A stretch of DNA of 64,000 nt from Shinisaurus crocodilurus (lineage: Eukaryota > Chordata > Lepidosauria > Squamata > Shinisauridae), in NCBI GenBank assembly GCA_021292165.1, contig CM037876.1:108648324-108712323 (forward strand). Direction: 5' to 3'. The position numbers and the translations under genes are program-made. Positions 24,240 to 35,261 of the stretch are shown piece by piece (position 1 is the stretch's first letter; each line of letters starts with the position of its first letter). Below the pieces are notes generated by a model, which was not told the DNA's origin, ran no database searches, and saw only the letters and a program-made list of their open reading frames with translations.

Positions 24240-24580
24240 GTATTTTAACACAGTTTATCTCCCACAGACAGATTGTCCGCTCGGGTTTGGGAGTGAGTGA
24301 AGACTTGTGACAGAGTTGGAACAGTGTTAGTTTAAAATAGGGTGAACTAATACCCTGGAGCTACCATATCTCAGCCCCTGGGTTAGTGAAGAAAGTCAAC
24401 TAACAGCCAGGTGGTAGTGAGAGAAATAAAATCAAATAACCGGCCACGTTATCGTCACAGCCTAGAATTATAGTTTAGGATTAAACTTTTATGTTTATCA
24501 GTGAGGACTGCGCCAGAGTGAAGAATGCAAGTCAAACTGAATGTTTTGATAGGAGATGCTGAATGAGTTGGAATGGCAGA

Positions 24581-24937
24581 AGGAATGGAATTCTGAAAGT
24601 AGCTAAGAAGTGTAAATTCTCACTGGAGTTTATGAGCTGGAGTGATTTTGGATTTGGGACTCTTTGTATTATGTTTTGTCCTGTTCTTGTATTGCTGATT
24701 ATTATCAGCAATTGTTTTTGCATTGTATTCAGGATGTAAGCATATATTGCTTTATAGTTATTAGGAATGGAATTCTGAAAGTAGCTAAGAAGTGTAAATT
24801 CTCACTGGAGTTTATGGGCTAGGGTGATTTTGGATCTGGGACTCTTTGTATTATGTTTTGTCCTGTTCTTGTATTGATGACTATTATTGTTTTTGCATTG
24901 TATTCAGGATGTAAGCTTATATTGCTTTATAGTTATT
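24581..24937. repeat. Tandem duplication, about 180 bp unit
   Basis: Copies at 24581-24762 and 24763-24937 both start AGGAATGGAATTCTGAAAGT and both end TTTATAGTTATT. They differ by a few substitutions and a 7-bp gap. Confidence 0.92.
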
Positions 24938-24981
24938 TCAACAGCTGTTTATGGCCAACTGTGAAAGTTCAAGGGGTGGAG

Positions 24982-25640
24982 TGTATTGGATGGGCTCTAC
25001 TGGAAGAATGGCGAGGAGGTTATTCAGGTTCAACAGACAGTGTAGTGAACTTTCACAGTGTCCAAAAGCCAGGATAGTTTCTTGGAGCTATGCCAAGGCC
25101 TTATGGCCTTCAGCCTGTTAGGAAGAGCACCAGAGATAATTGCTTTGAAGCTGCTTTACCTGATACCTGAGATAAGAGCTGTTTTTCCTGTGAGAACCGA
25201 AAACGTTTGCTTTACTGAAGCAGCTTTGGCTGCCTTGTCTCCCAGGACGGGGGTTAGCTTGTAGCTTACTGACAGCCTCTGAAACAGGGGGAGAGAGGAA
25301 CTTTATAAAATCCATGGCAAGAAGCATTGCCTTTTGTTCTTGACCTGGGGAGAGGAACTGATGTGTCGCTCACCCAGGCAACTTTGGAGACCCAATGCAG
25401 CATCCCCATGCCTATTCAGGGAACTAATATGGCCACAGATAAGGGGAGTGTAAGCTTTCTTTTTTATATTCTGCATCCATATTCTATCACTATATGTATT
25501 CAATAAACTGTATGGTATCCTTAACACAAGGGGTTTTGTTTCATTTTCAGTATCTCAAATTTGAAGTGAGGTGCTTTGGCTGGACCAAACCCGAGTAATT
25601 TAAAACCGGAGCATTCAGTGTTGGGAACAGAGCCACCACC
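24982..25640 (+). repeat. 3' LTR of the provirus
   Basis: It starts TGTATTGGATGGGCTCTACT and is homologous throughout with 13727-14405. A TATA box (TTTATAAAAT) lies near 25303 and an AATAAA signal at 25502-25507. It lies immediately after the purine-rich tract. The 3' end is uncertain by about 20 bp. Confidence 0.78.
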
Positions 25641-26336
25641 CACTGCCCCCCGATGTTGGCTGAGGTGTCTCCCAAAGACTTGCTTGTCAGCCTAAGAATG
25701 CCATGGCCTTAGAAAGCAAAGGAAAAAATGCTAAGTATTAAATCATCTAACAGTAGGCACTTTTTTGATCTGACTATGGTCTGACTATTCCCCATGTACC
25801 TTAGCTGAGAAATCGTGAGGAAGGTAGTCCTTGACCATAGGGTGGGATTTTTAATAGATTCAGCATGGACTGATGACAAAGCAGTTTGCTCAAAAATAAA
25901 GTACAGAGATCCATGGATTCAGTGGCTGATTCCTTTAAGGAGTGGGGGAGGGGGCTCTGGAGGTTGCAGATACATTTTTTGCTTATGAACACTTCTTTTA
26001 TCTTAGGAATGTGAGAGAGGAGGAGTCTGAAGATAGTTTCCTTCTGTCTCATTTGTGAGGATGCTTGCTTAAATGCTGCTGCAACAATTGACTGGTCACT
26101 TTGCTAATCACCTCCTCTGGATCTTTTGGCTAAACTGATCTTCCAGGCAGGAGGGCTGAAGGATTAGGGGACAGCTTCATGGGAAGGGGACAGACCATGG
26201 AACCTGACAAATGGTTGCATTATTTGTGCAAAATAGGCCCTGCTAGAAATGTCAGAGAGGAGAAAGAGCTAATACCTTGCTCCATAGTAATTACAACCCT
26301 CTGGTGGCCATGAATGGATTCATGTTGCTCATAAAG
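25641..26336. other. Intron sequence, no feature recognised
   Basis: Right flank of the provirus. A minus-strand open stretch at 25801-26052 has no recognisable motif. Confidence 0.35.
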
Positions 26337-26535
26337 TGGAGATCCGGGTTCTAGTCCCTGCTCGGCCGTGAAATTCACTGGGTGACTTTGGGCCAGTCAC
26401 TGACTCTCAGCCTAACCTACCTCACAGCGTTGTTGTGAGGATAAAACGGAGAGGAGGAGGATTATGTAAGCTGCCTTGGGTTCCTTGCAGGAAAAAAAGG
26501 CGGGGTATAAATATAATAATAAAAAATAAAAATCA
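26337..26535 (+). mobile_element. tRNA-derived saurian-type SINE, 5'-truncated
   Basis: It contains the box-B-like GGGTTCTAGTCCC, GACTTTGGGCCAGTCACTG, CTCACAGCGTTGTTGTGAGG and a tail GGCGGGGTATAAATATAATA. The first part of the tRNA head is missing. Copies in the opposite orientation lie at 39221 and 44366. Confidence 0.85.
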
Positions 26536-26643
26536 ACACCACCATGCAAAGACCTAATATTATATGAATAGTACCTACATTGTACTAAGATATACAGTCA
26601 GAAATATGTAAATGATTAGATACATATGAATTTTTGAATTATA

Positions 26644-26872
26644 CAGGCAATCCCTGGGTTAAGAACGTCCAACTTACAGACAACTCATACTTACGAACAG
26701 GCTTCTGGGTTCCCCGGCTCTATGTCGTTTACATACAGTATAGTGTAGTAAATGTAATTTATGCAATTTGCATAAATGTTGTATACTATGCTATACTGTT
26801 CCAACGTACGTACAAATGCAATTTACACACATCCTTAAGAATGGAACTCGTTCGTAACCTGGTGACTGCCTG
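26644..26872. mobile_element. Tc1/mariner-like MITE with TA target duplication
   Basis: The termini CAGGCAATCCCTGGGTTAAG and CGTAACCTGGTGACTGCCTG are inverted repeats about 25 bp long, flanked by TA on each side (26642-26643, 26873-26874). It is 229 bp and non-coding. Confidence 0.85.
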
Positions 26873-26909
26873 TACTACATGCAATGAATAGTGTCAACCA
26901 CATAGAATA

Positions 26910-27137
26910 GATGCGATCAACAAAAGAACACTGGTAAAAGTCCGTTTCAGCATGAGGCTGGCCACGCCTATCATGGCAGCCATTTTGTGTATGGACAAGC
27001 CCCATGGCAGCCATCTTATGAGAGCACCCATGGCACTCCTAAAATGTGGTCACCATCCCAAAAAGGCTGGAGACCCTTGCAAAAGATGCTATCAACAAGG
27101 GAAAATGGTGAAAGTCTATTTCAAAATGAGGTATTTT
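26910..27137. repeat. Direct repeats of about 50 bp flanking a hAT-like tail
   Basis: Segments 26910-26962 and 27084-27137 share AT-C-ATCAACAA...GGT-AAAGTC...TTTCA...ATGAGG with scattered differences. Between them AAAAAGGCTGGAGACCCTTG resembles the end of hAT-type elements. Confidence 0.4.
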
Positions 27138-27139
27138 TC

Positions 27140-27960
27140 AAGTTGATGTAAGAATAGCTTCTAATGTCTCAGGATAAAGACTTTTAATCAAATTCTAGTT
27201 AACAAGTATAGTTCCTCACATAGTAGCTTTGTGGTAAGTTGGCTGGTGTAGTTCCTCCAGCTTGCAGGCTTGGCCTTTCAGGAAAATACTTCCTACAACA
27301 CACACACACTCCATTACATAATATCATACTCTAACAAACATAGAGCAATCAAAACTAAGTTTTGCTTCCAATTAATTTTTCTTCTATACTATGAGCAAGC
27401 TGTCTGAAAGTATCTTCACATTACAAGCCCAAGGAAAGAATGGGACACACCTGAAATTATCCTCAATTTATATCAGCTGCAACATCCACTTTCTTAAGAC
27501 AATGGTGATTTTAAATAAACATGAGTGACTCCCATATAGTTACTCCAAATGGAAATAAACGTTTAACTATTTACTCATTATATATTGCTAGCAATTTTTG
27601 CTGACAAAAAACAATTCACTAATCCTAAAGATAGTGAAATCTCTCAAAACAAAAAACTTACTAAGTGTCAGTCAAAAAATGTAATCTATGTAATTATTTG
27701 CTGACAAAACCAATTTCTCAGGCAAACCTCTGGAGTAACTGTCTGCAATGTAAAAATCCAAAAGGCTTCCCATTGAGAAAGTTAAAGAAAATCATTTTTG
27801 TGAAATTTCAACAACAAAATTATAAAAAGAAAGGAGGAAAAAGATTATATACAAACATAGATTTGTATATGTGGAGAAACGAGCCTTTGGGGGTACACAC
27901 ACACACCTCAGGTGTGAACCGGCTGGGGTGGGGTGTGCATAGTTAGCGTGTAGAGAAAAG
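27140..27960. other. Intron sequence, no feature recognised
   Basis: AT-rich intron with a short CA run near 27298-27309 and another near 27895-27905. Confidence 0.4.
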
Positions 27961-27978
27961 AGTTTTTAGGGTTCCTGC

Positions 27979-28018
27979 ATGCATGCATGCAGGAACAAAC
28001 ACACACACACACACACGC
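27979..28018. repeat. (GCAT)n and (CA)n simple repeats
   Basis: TGCATGCATGCATGCAGG is followed by a (CA)n run ending at 28016. Confidence 0.9.
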
Positions 28019-28253
28019 CTCCTCATGAGTAAACCAGGTGGGGGCTGGGAGGAAGCAAAAGGTGATGGAACATGAGATGGGGCCTGGCGTCTAGAAGTCT
28101 GGAGGAGCCAGGCTGAAGGCATTCACATGCAGATAGTTCAAGCCATGACTCACAGTTCCCTTTCCCCCTGCATGGCCAGGTGAAATTCAAATTGATTGGC
28201 TGAAGCAAGAAGGCTACAGAAAAGGGGAGGGGGATGAGCTTTTTCCCCACGTG

Positions 28254-28730
28254 TAAGCCTTTGTTCTTGGTCAGTCTTGGTCAGTCCTTTTTGGTAGCGT
28301 GCCGGCATGGCAGCGTGCCAGCGAGGGGCCCGAGCCTTTAGGGGGGGGGGGCCTCAAGAACCGACCCCAGACAGCCTCTGGTAAAATTGGCTGGTTTGAA
28401 GGACTGGTGAAAGCAAGCCTTGTAGGGGTTTACCCATCTTGGACCTTCGGGTAGGTGTGGTAATTCTCCATCGGGCAGCAAGGCTGTGCTGGATCTAACC
28501 CTTTGAAGAAGACACCCTCAGGTAACAGGTGTGTGCTTGAGAGATTTTAAGGAATCAGGTTTTGTTATTTTATAGCTTTACTGTGTACTAAAGTGTTTCT
28601 CTATTTTGTGTGCTTCTCTCATTTCCCTAATCTTGTTGTAAGATGCTACCAGAAATAAACCTTGTCGTGGTTTCACCCCACATGGGTTTTGTAGTACTCT
28701 GTTGGTTCAGTATCTAAATCCAGGTTACAG
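28254..28730 (+). repeat. Possible LTR fragment
   Basis: It begins TGTAAGCC and ends GGTTACA, and has an AATAAA at about 28653-28660 placed as in an LTR R region. Target duplications are not evident, so the call is tentative. Confidence 0.3.
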
Positions 28731-29025
28731 AATTAAAGGCGAGTCCCTGAACAGAGATTCAAGTAGGACTGCAGAGACAGCTGAGGCTGGCAATCTGGTA
28801 CCTTGAGATCTCTGGGGGTCTTGGTTCCTTTGCCAGCAGGCAAGGGTGGGGTAGTGGCGGGTCAGCCAGCCCCCCCTTCTGGGCCACATGGTGGCAAGTG
28901 CTGGGTTTCCTTTTGCAAGGAGGAAAGGGTGGGAGTCTGGTGGGCCAGCCAGCCCCCCCTCTTCCTCCACAGTATATAATTTTTTTTTTGAGAAAGCTAA
29001 ATGTGTGGGCCTTGTCCTTTCTGAG

Positions 29026-29684
29026 TGTCAGGGTCTGTCCTGCACCACCATCTGGCGGCAGTTTTGCATATACGGTAACCAGCTGCAGGGCTTCGCAGGA
29101 TGTGAGCCCTGGCTGTTAAACCCTTGCAGAGTGCAGGCCCAGACCAGCAGGCACTCCCAGGTGGGCTAATGTGGACCAGCTGGGAGCTGCCAGGAAAGGG
29201 CTATATAGGAGCTGCATTTCACCTTCAGCCTTTGCCAAAGCAACACGGTCTCCCATGCTAGCTGCAGCCTGTTCCTGATTGCCTGCTACATCAAACCTTG
29301 CCTCACCTTGCTTGACCTCCTGCTTGTCCCTGACCAATGCTCCTGCCTCCGGTCCTGCTCAGCCTGGTACGTCTTGGTGCCTGTTCCTGCCTATTCCTGG
29401 ACCCCACCGCTTGCCTTGACCCGTGCTTGGACTCTGCTTGACCTTGTGCCTGTTGCTTGGACTTGCCCTCTGCCTCTGACCCCTATTTGGACTATTGTTG
29501 CTCTAACCCGTGCTTGACCTTGTGCCTGTTGCCTGGACTTACCCTCTGTCTCTGGCCTCTGTTTGGACTCTGTCACTCTGAACCTGTGTAGAACCTTGGG
29601 CCTGTTGTCTGTATCTGCCTCCATCTTTCCCAGCCCCGGTGTTCCGGCCCTGAACCCTCGCCGCCCACAACCTGGACCCTGACA
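29026..29684 (+). mobile_element. Solo LTR (probably Ty3/Gypsy-type)
   Basis: The 659-bp block begins TGTCAGGGTC and ends GACCCTGACA, giving short inverted ends with TG..CA. Flanking pentamers are CTGAG and CTCAG, a 4-of-5 target duplication. A TATA box (GGCTATATAGGAGCTGC) lies near 29200. The 3' half is made of imperfect CTTGACCTTGTGCCTGTTGC-type repeats. No interior is present, which indicates LTR-LTR recombination. Confidence 0.72.
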
Positions 29685-29958
29685 CTCAGTTGATTCAATT
29701 GCCATAAACTTTGTCTTCAGCTGTGTGACTTTTTTTTTTTTAAAGAGAAGTTAATGGAGCCTCAAAAGTTTTAGTTCTAATTTGACTTTTATGTTCACTA
29801 ATCTGTAGTTTTAAGGCCCTACATATACATAAGAAGGGCACAAAATTACACAGATTACATTTGTTGACTGACACATTTGTGTGAGACACACACAGGCAAA
29901 ACACCCACCCACCCCAAAACTAGGCTATACACATACCATACCACACCCAACGAAACAA

Positions 29959-29962
<4 letters not shown>

Positions 29963-30013
<51 letters not shown>

Positions 30014-30014
30014 T
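29963..30014. repeat. (CT)n(CA)n compound microsatellite
   Basis: CT units (29963-29989) run directly into CA units (to 30013). Confidence 0.95.
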
Positions 30015-31470
30015 TCACAGCAATCAAAGCACCCGACCCCTCTGGGACACTCCCAACCCCCATCTTACCCTTTTCTGTTTTCTAGGCAGATGGGCATGCT
30101 GGGCTGCAGCCACCTGCCCTTTTACTTTTCTAAAGTACTTTTCTATGGGGCCCACGCCCATAGACATGGAAATAAATGCGGTGTTGAGAGCTGCACTTCA
30201 CTTTGCAGCAGGCCCACAGGTACCATATTGGAAAACTCTGATCTACCGTTTATGGTTGACAGCATTCATTGCATGTAATATAATTCAAAAATTTGTAGGT
30301 ATCCAAATATTTACATGTTTGCAATTGCATATCTTAGCGCAATATAATTGTACTAAATAATTATTAGTAATAGAAATAATCAATGTTAGCACCAGAGACT
30401 GAACTGAAGAGAGTGCTCTGCCCAGGGTGAAAGGTAGGGAAGAACTGGGGAAGGAATCAGAGGGCACTGAGCACAATGCAAAGATCTTTCAGTGCAAGAT
30501 CCCTCCTTTTCCTAGGTGAAAGGGGGAGTTAACCCATTTGTTGGATGCCTCCTCACACCAATTGAGTAAGAAAGGCACTGTAATAAGAACACATATCTGT
30601 ATGGCACACATCTCCACAAATGAAATTTTGTGTTAATTTGTTTCATTCTGCTCAATAAAGGTAAGTAAAGGCTGAGGATGCAAACCCAAAGACAACAAGA
30701 GTAGGACGACCACAGACCAGTCCTGGACAAATGACTGCTTATGCGTTGGAATGGTCATCTTTGAGGTCTATCACTCAGCACACGGCAACATCAAACCTTC
30801 AGGACCATCATGGATTCCATCATCACTGACTGGAGTAGCAAGGTTACATTTCCTTCTAAATGTTTTGTCTTCTATACAATCTAGGAAATTCATGGCTTGC
30901 TTCATCCTTAAAAAGGTAAATAGCTCTGTCGTGGCTGGTCAACCATTTTCCTGAAACAGCCCTTTCCCATCACATGCAAATTCCCAAGACAGAAAAGACA
31001 CAGCTGATGCTGTGTGCTCAGACACATGGTTCTGGTGGGACAGCTTCTGCTGTTTGAGGTGAGTCACTAAGCTAGCTGGGGGTAGGGCCAGCAGCTATAC
31101 AGCTCTGTAAGTAGCCTGCCATTCCCACAGAGCCCATGATCCAGAGTGAGTGAACATAAGCAGCAAACAGGGCATTTTAAGAGGGAATTTAGCAGGAAGG
31201 TTTTAGGGTGAATCCAGAATTAGGAAAGGCTTGTGATGGATCCCTGCTCTATGAACACAAGGGGGAGCCCAGAGAACAATGCATCTTAGTTCCAATGACA
31301 AAGCATCAATGTAATAAAAAGTTGAGCAGACAGATGAATTTAGCAACAGCGTGAGGCAACAGTCGACCTTCCTCCTTATGATAGTAACTTTCCAGGTAAA
31401 GAAATGCAATAAAGAAGGTAGAAAGTTAACAGGAATGTGGGAGCTATCCCATATATTGCAGAGGGCGTCA
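30015..31470. other. Intron sequence, no feature recognised
   Basis: No coding similarity or repeat structure that I can support over this stretch. Confidence 0.35.
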
Positions 31471-32620
31471 CATGTATGACTGTCTGCCTACTGGACAGAA
31501 GTCATGGGTGTGTGCTCTATGCAATGAGTCCTGTCTCTCAAGGAACAATTTTATTCCCTTAAGGCCAAGGTAGCTAACCTGGAGAAGTTGGGAAAGGCAG
31601 AGAGGTTGGTGGGTGAGACCCAGGGATGTTGAAGAGTCCTTGGCCTTGAGTCACGAGTCTTTGGACCCGAGTCTCGAGTCCAAGGTCCAAAATGGTGACT
31701 CGAGTCCCGAGTCACTCCCAAAGCGGCGGCCCATGGAGGGAGCGGGAGGGTCTCCGCGAGAGGAAGAAGAGCTGCCCTTCCTCCCGCGGAGACCCTCCCG
31801 CTCCCTCCATGGGCGGGTCCTTCCCTCGTCCCTGCTCCTGCCGCCGCTGCTGCTACACCAGGGATGCATTACGAGCCCTCCCTGGGTTTGTAGTTCTCTG
31901 CGGCGGCGCGGCCCGATCTCGCTCTTCTGAGCGGCGCGGAGAGCGTTCTCCGCGCCGCTCGAGTTGCCGCCGCCGCCTCGCTGCCGCTCACGTCACCGCC
32001 GTCGCCGTTTCACCTCGCAGCCACCGCCACCGCCATCGCATGCCACGCCACGGAAGTGATGACGGGACCAGCGCGGGCAGCGGCGTGCGATGGCGGCGGC
32101 ATGATGGCGGCTGCGTGCGATGGCGGCTGCTGCTGCGTGCGATGGCAGCGGCGGCTGTGGGTGGGTGGGTGGCGGCGAGGGAGACGGCAACGGCGATGGC
32201 AGTGACGTGAGCGGCGGTGGTGGCGTCCTTGGGTCTGAGTCCCATTGAAAAAATTGGGACTCGAGTGGGACTCGAGTCAGAGGGGGGACTCAGTCGGACT
32301 CACGAGTCGAGTCGTCGAGTCCGAGTCCCCATCCCTGGTGAGACCTTCAGGGTTGTGACAGTGGCATCCCACTCCCACAGTGATTACTCCTCTCCTGTCA
32401 TGGAGAATGAGGGTATCACTGCTAGAAAGAGGGGAAAATGATCTCTTAAAAGGGACCCATTCTCTCGGAAATGAACTGATATCTTCTTGTGCCAATTATA
32501 TCCTTCCAGACCAGTTGGAGGATTGTGGAAGAGAGTGATTCGATCATTGGAGATATAGGCAGCTAGGCTTGTATCAGTAAACCTTATAAACACTAGAGAT
32601 ACATGAAGCCATCAGCATGA
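31471..32620 (+). pseudogene. Possible CR1 ORF1 relic carrying a hAT insertion
   Basis: Just left of the hAT element a frame reads KAKVANLEKLGKAERLVGET, a coiled-coil-like stretch similar to the start of CR1 ORF1. It is resumed after the element. Position upstream of the CR1 ORF2 relic at 33545 fits. No diagnostic zinc or esterase motif is seen. Confidence 0.35.
31621..32337. mobile_element. hAT-type non-autonomous element, GC-rich, 8-bp target duplication
   Basis: The 717-bp element starts CAGGGATG and ends CATCCCTG, and is flanked by perfect 8-bp repeats GTGAGACC (31613-31620, 32338-32345). Both subterminal regions contain many GACTCGAGTC-type palindromic units. The interior is extremely GC- and CpG-rich. 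It includes a perfect 28-bp inverted repeat (31731-31758 with 31785-31812) and a 14-bp hairpin (31929-31960). There is no transposase; open frames in it are low-complexity Arg/Ala/Pro products of GC bias. Confidence 0.92.
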
Positions 32621-33544
32621 GTGAGCTGAGCATGTTGTCTGACTGTCCCTCAGAAGCAATTGGACTCTTTCACTTGGGGGGGGGGGTGTTATACTTTGTA
32701 GCATTGGCTTAAAATTGTGTAGTTGGCTATTGATATCAATCTAAGAGTATTATGACTCTTTACATTGTATCTATTTGCAATCACAGCTGATCTTAATTTT
32801 GCTATATAACAGATTACCTCTTTCAGGCTCATGACTTTATGTGTGTCCAGTGTTTATTGTAAGGGTGGCCTTGGAAACCTCTGGTAAGATTTTTTCATAT
32901 GACAGGTAGAAAGTTTTACATAATTGTAGTTAGGTACTAATTATAACAGTTTTGGTTTGTTACTCTGCAATTTTAGGGATATTATTCCCCTGGAAGTGCA
33001 CAGCCTTTGGCAATTAGTTTTACTGGAGCATTTTTGCCGTCTAATTTTTGAAAGTCTCAGGTAAAGTGAATAATATCAGTAAACCTTCTAATGTTTGCAA
33101 TGTAATTTATTATTCTATTGTTCCTATGTTTTGTTGTAAAATAGAGCATGGTTATTGGGAGGAACAAGCTTGGCTGCCATCCATAATAGATAAAGAAGGT
33201 AAAGATAATTGAACTGTCATTCTGAAAAACAGAAATGAAAATGTAATCCGGAGTTACTCTATTTTGTGACAATGTACAATTGATCAGTATCCTAGCATTT
33301 TGTTAAATAGAGACTCTGTGCATTGTTGTGTATATGATATGTATAATGCATTCCCGATTATATGCTTGCCTATATACTGAATATTTTTACCTGATGTATA
33401 GGTGCTTACTTAACCACTGGTAATAATCAGTTAACATTTATTTATGTACTTTCTGTGTTTATACAATATAATTGTCTTATGGTTCTTTGATTTGTTTGTT
33501 TGGTTTTAAAAGAGAACATAGATATAGCAGGTATAACATAAAAC
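32621..33544. other. Intron sequence, no feature recognised
   Basis: AT-rich, with a G run at 32678-32688. It may include the CR1 ORF1 to ORF2 spacer, but nothing diagnostic is seen. Confidence 0.35.
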
Positions 33545-33999
33545 AATACAAACTCTAGGAAGGACACAGAAGAGTATAAGGGGTAGGGTCACTCTGTACA
33601 TCAGAGAGCATAGTGTCAAAAACTAGAAACCTCAAAAGGGGCAGAACCTTCCACAGAATCACTGTATTTAATAATACCAGGAACAAAAGTAATTTAGTAT
33701 TGGGGACATGCTATCATCCCTCTGACCAAAATGCTCAGGGTAATCTTGAGATGGAGAATGAAATCAGGGAGGCATCCAAAGTGAGAAGGGTTGTAAGTAA
33801 TGGGTGACTTCAGTTATCCTCAGATAGACTAGATAAATGCGGTCACATCAAAGAGGTTAAATGTCTAGATTCCATAAATGACTATGTTCTAGAACAGTTG
33901 GTCACAGAACCAACCAGAGGGGAGGCAACCCTGAACTTAATCCTAAGTGGCACCCAGGAGTTGGTGCAAGACATAAGAGTTGTTGAAAACCATTTGGAA

Positions 34000-34277
34000 C
34001 TACAAGATATAGTGATAGCTTTAAAAGGTATTAAAACAAATTCATGGAGAATAAGGCTACCAATAACTACTAGTTAAAATGGTTAGATATTATCTCTAGT
34101 ATCAGAAGCAGTATGCCTTTGAATGTCATTTGCTAGGAAATACAAGCAGCAGGGTGCCACCACACTCTTGTCCTACTTCTGGACTTCCCATAGAAATCTG
34201 GCTGGCCACTTTGGGAACATAATCCTGGACTAGATAGGCCTTTGGTCTGATCCAATACAGCTTTTCTTAGGCTCTTA
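34000..34277 (+). mobile_element. CR1 3'-end insertion nested in CR1
   Basis: A 278-bp CR1 3' UTR (CTGGACTAGATAGGCCTTTG near the end) splits the endonuclease motif between VVE and GNSDDSAI. TGGAA occurs on both sides (33995-33999, 34278-34282) as a short target duplication. The same 3' end is seen at 37560-37795. Confidence 0.75.
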
Positions 34278-35261
34278 TGGAAACAGTGATGACAGTGCTA
34301 TCAAATTTAATTTATATGTCAGTGGAAAATTGTCAAGGAAGACCAAGACAGTCACAATTAATTTCAAAAGAGGAAACTTCTTAGGAATGAGTGCAGTGGT
34401 AAAAAGGAAGTTGAAAGGGAAAGTCAAGAGGGACAAATCTCTCCTGAATGCTTGGGAGTTACTCAAAATCACAGTAATAGAAGCTCAGCTAGAATGTATA
34501 CTGCAGGTCATGAAAGGTACCAAAAAGTCCAAAAGCTCACCAGCATGCCAGAAGGATTAGAGAAAAGGTGGCTTCATTCAGACCTTCAAATGGTTTTGTG
34601 TGTGTGTGTGTGTGTGTGTGGCAAAAATCCCCCACCAAAGACTCCTGAGCAAACTTAGCAGGCATGGGATAAGAGGATTGGTCTTCCTATGGAGCGGTAA
34701 CTAGGTAAACAACAAAAAGCAGAAAATAGGAATATAAATGGTCAGTTCTCACAATGAAAGGAGTAAACAGTGGGGTTCCCAAGGATCTGTAATGGGACTA
34801 GTGCTTTCTAACTTGTTCACAAATGATCTAGAGTTAGGGGTGGGCATTGAGGTGGCCATGTTTGCTGATAACCCCAAATTATTTAGGGTGGTTAAAACAA
34901 AAAGAGCTCCAAAAGTATCTCTCTAAAATGGAGGAACAGGCATGAAAATGATAAATGCAGTTTAATATAAACAAGTGTAAAGGCAAAAAATCCTAACTCC
35001 ATATGATGGGGATTGAGCTGGTGGTGACTGACCAAGAAAGGGATCTCGGGGTTGTGATGGATAGTTTAATGAAAATGTCAACCTAGCGCGTGGTTGCTAT
35101 AAAAAAGGCAAATTCCATGATGGGAATCATTAGGAAAGGAATCGAAAATAAAATTATCAATAGCACTTGGAATGCCATTTTGTGTGCAGTTCTGGTCACA
35201 GCATCTCAAAACAGATATAGAGTTGGAAGATGAGCTGAAAAGGGCAACCAAAATGATCAAG

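Larger units (their letters stand above)
23593..24981 (+). pseudogene. 3' part of provirus: envelope-like remnants and insertions
   Basis: The first 120 bp continue the envelope-like segment interrupted by the DIRS. Then come an LTR-like insertion (about 23715-24239), a spacer, and a tandemly duplicated block (24581-24937) whose translation has a hydrophobic stretch resembling an env membrane segment. A purine-rich AAGGGGTGGAG at 24971-24981 directly before the 3' LTR is a plausible polypurine tract. No intact frame remains. Confidence 0.5.
13727..25640 (+). mobile_element. Endogenous retrovirus-like provirus, defective, split by a DIRS element
   Basis: Two same-orientation LTR copies (13727-14405 and 24982-25640) bracket a retrovirus-like interior, so this is a provirus rather than a solo LTR. 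Without the nested 6-kb DIRS element it is about 5.9 kb. Visible parts are a coiled-coil and Gag-like region, a small remnant of pol (RNase H end and integrase tail), and an envelope-like segment split by the DIRS. The LTRs have diverged by many substitutions and indels, so the insertion is old. It is broken in every reading frame and cannot be a functional virus. The exact 3' limit and target duplication were not resolved. Confidence 0.8.

Noticed and set aside
29391..29705. 104-codon minus-strand frame
   Set aside because: It is a by-product of CCTG/CTTG-type tandem repeats in the solo LTR at 29026-29684.
31700..32220. CpG island suggesting a promoter
   Set aside because: The whole CpG-rich block is bounded by hAT ends and an 8-bp target duplication, so it came in by transposition; no host exon is near.
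31692..32245. Long open frames on both strands with Arg/Ala/Ser-rich products
   Set aside because: They lie entirely in the GC-rich hAT element, are low complexity, overlap on both strands and have no domain; they result from base composition.
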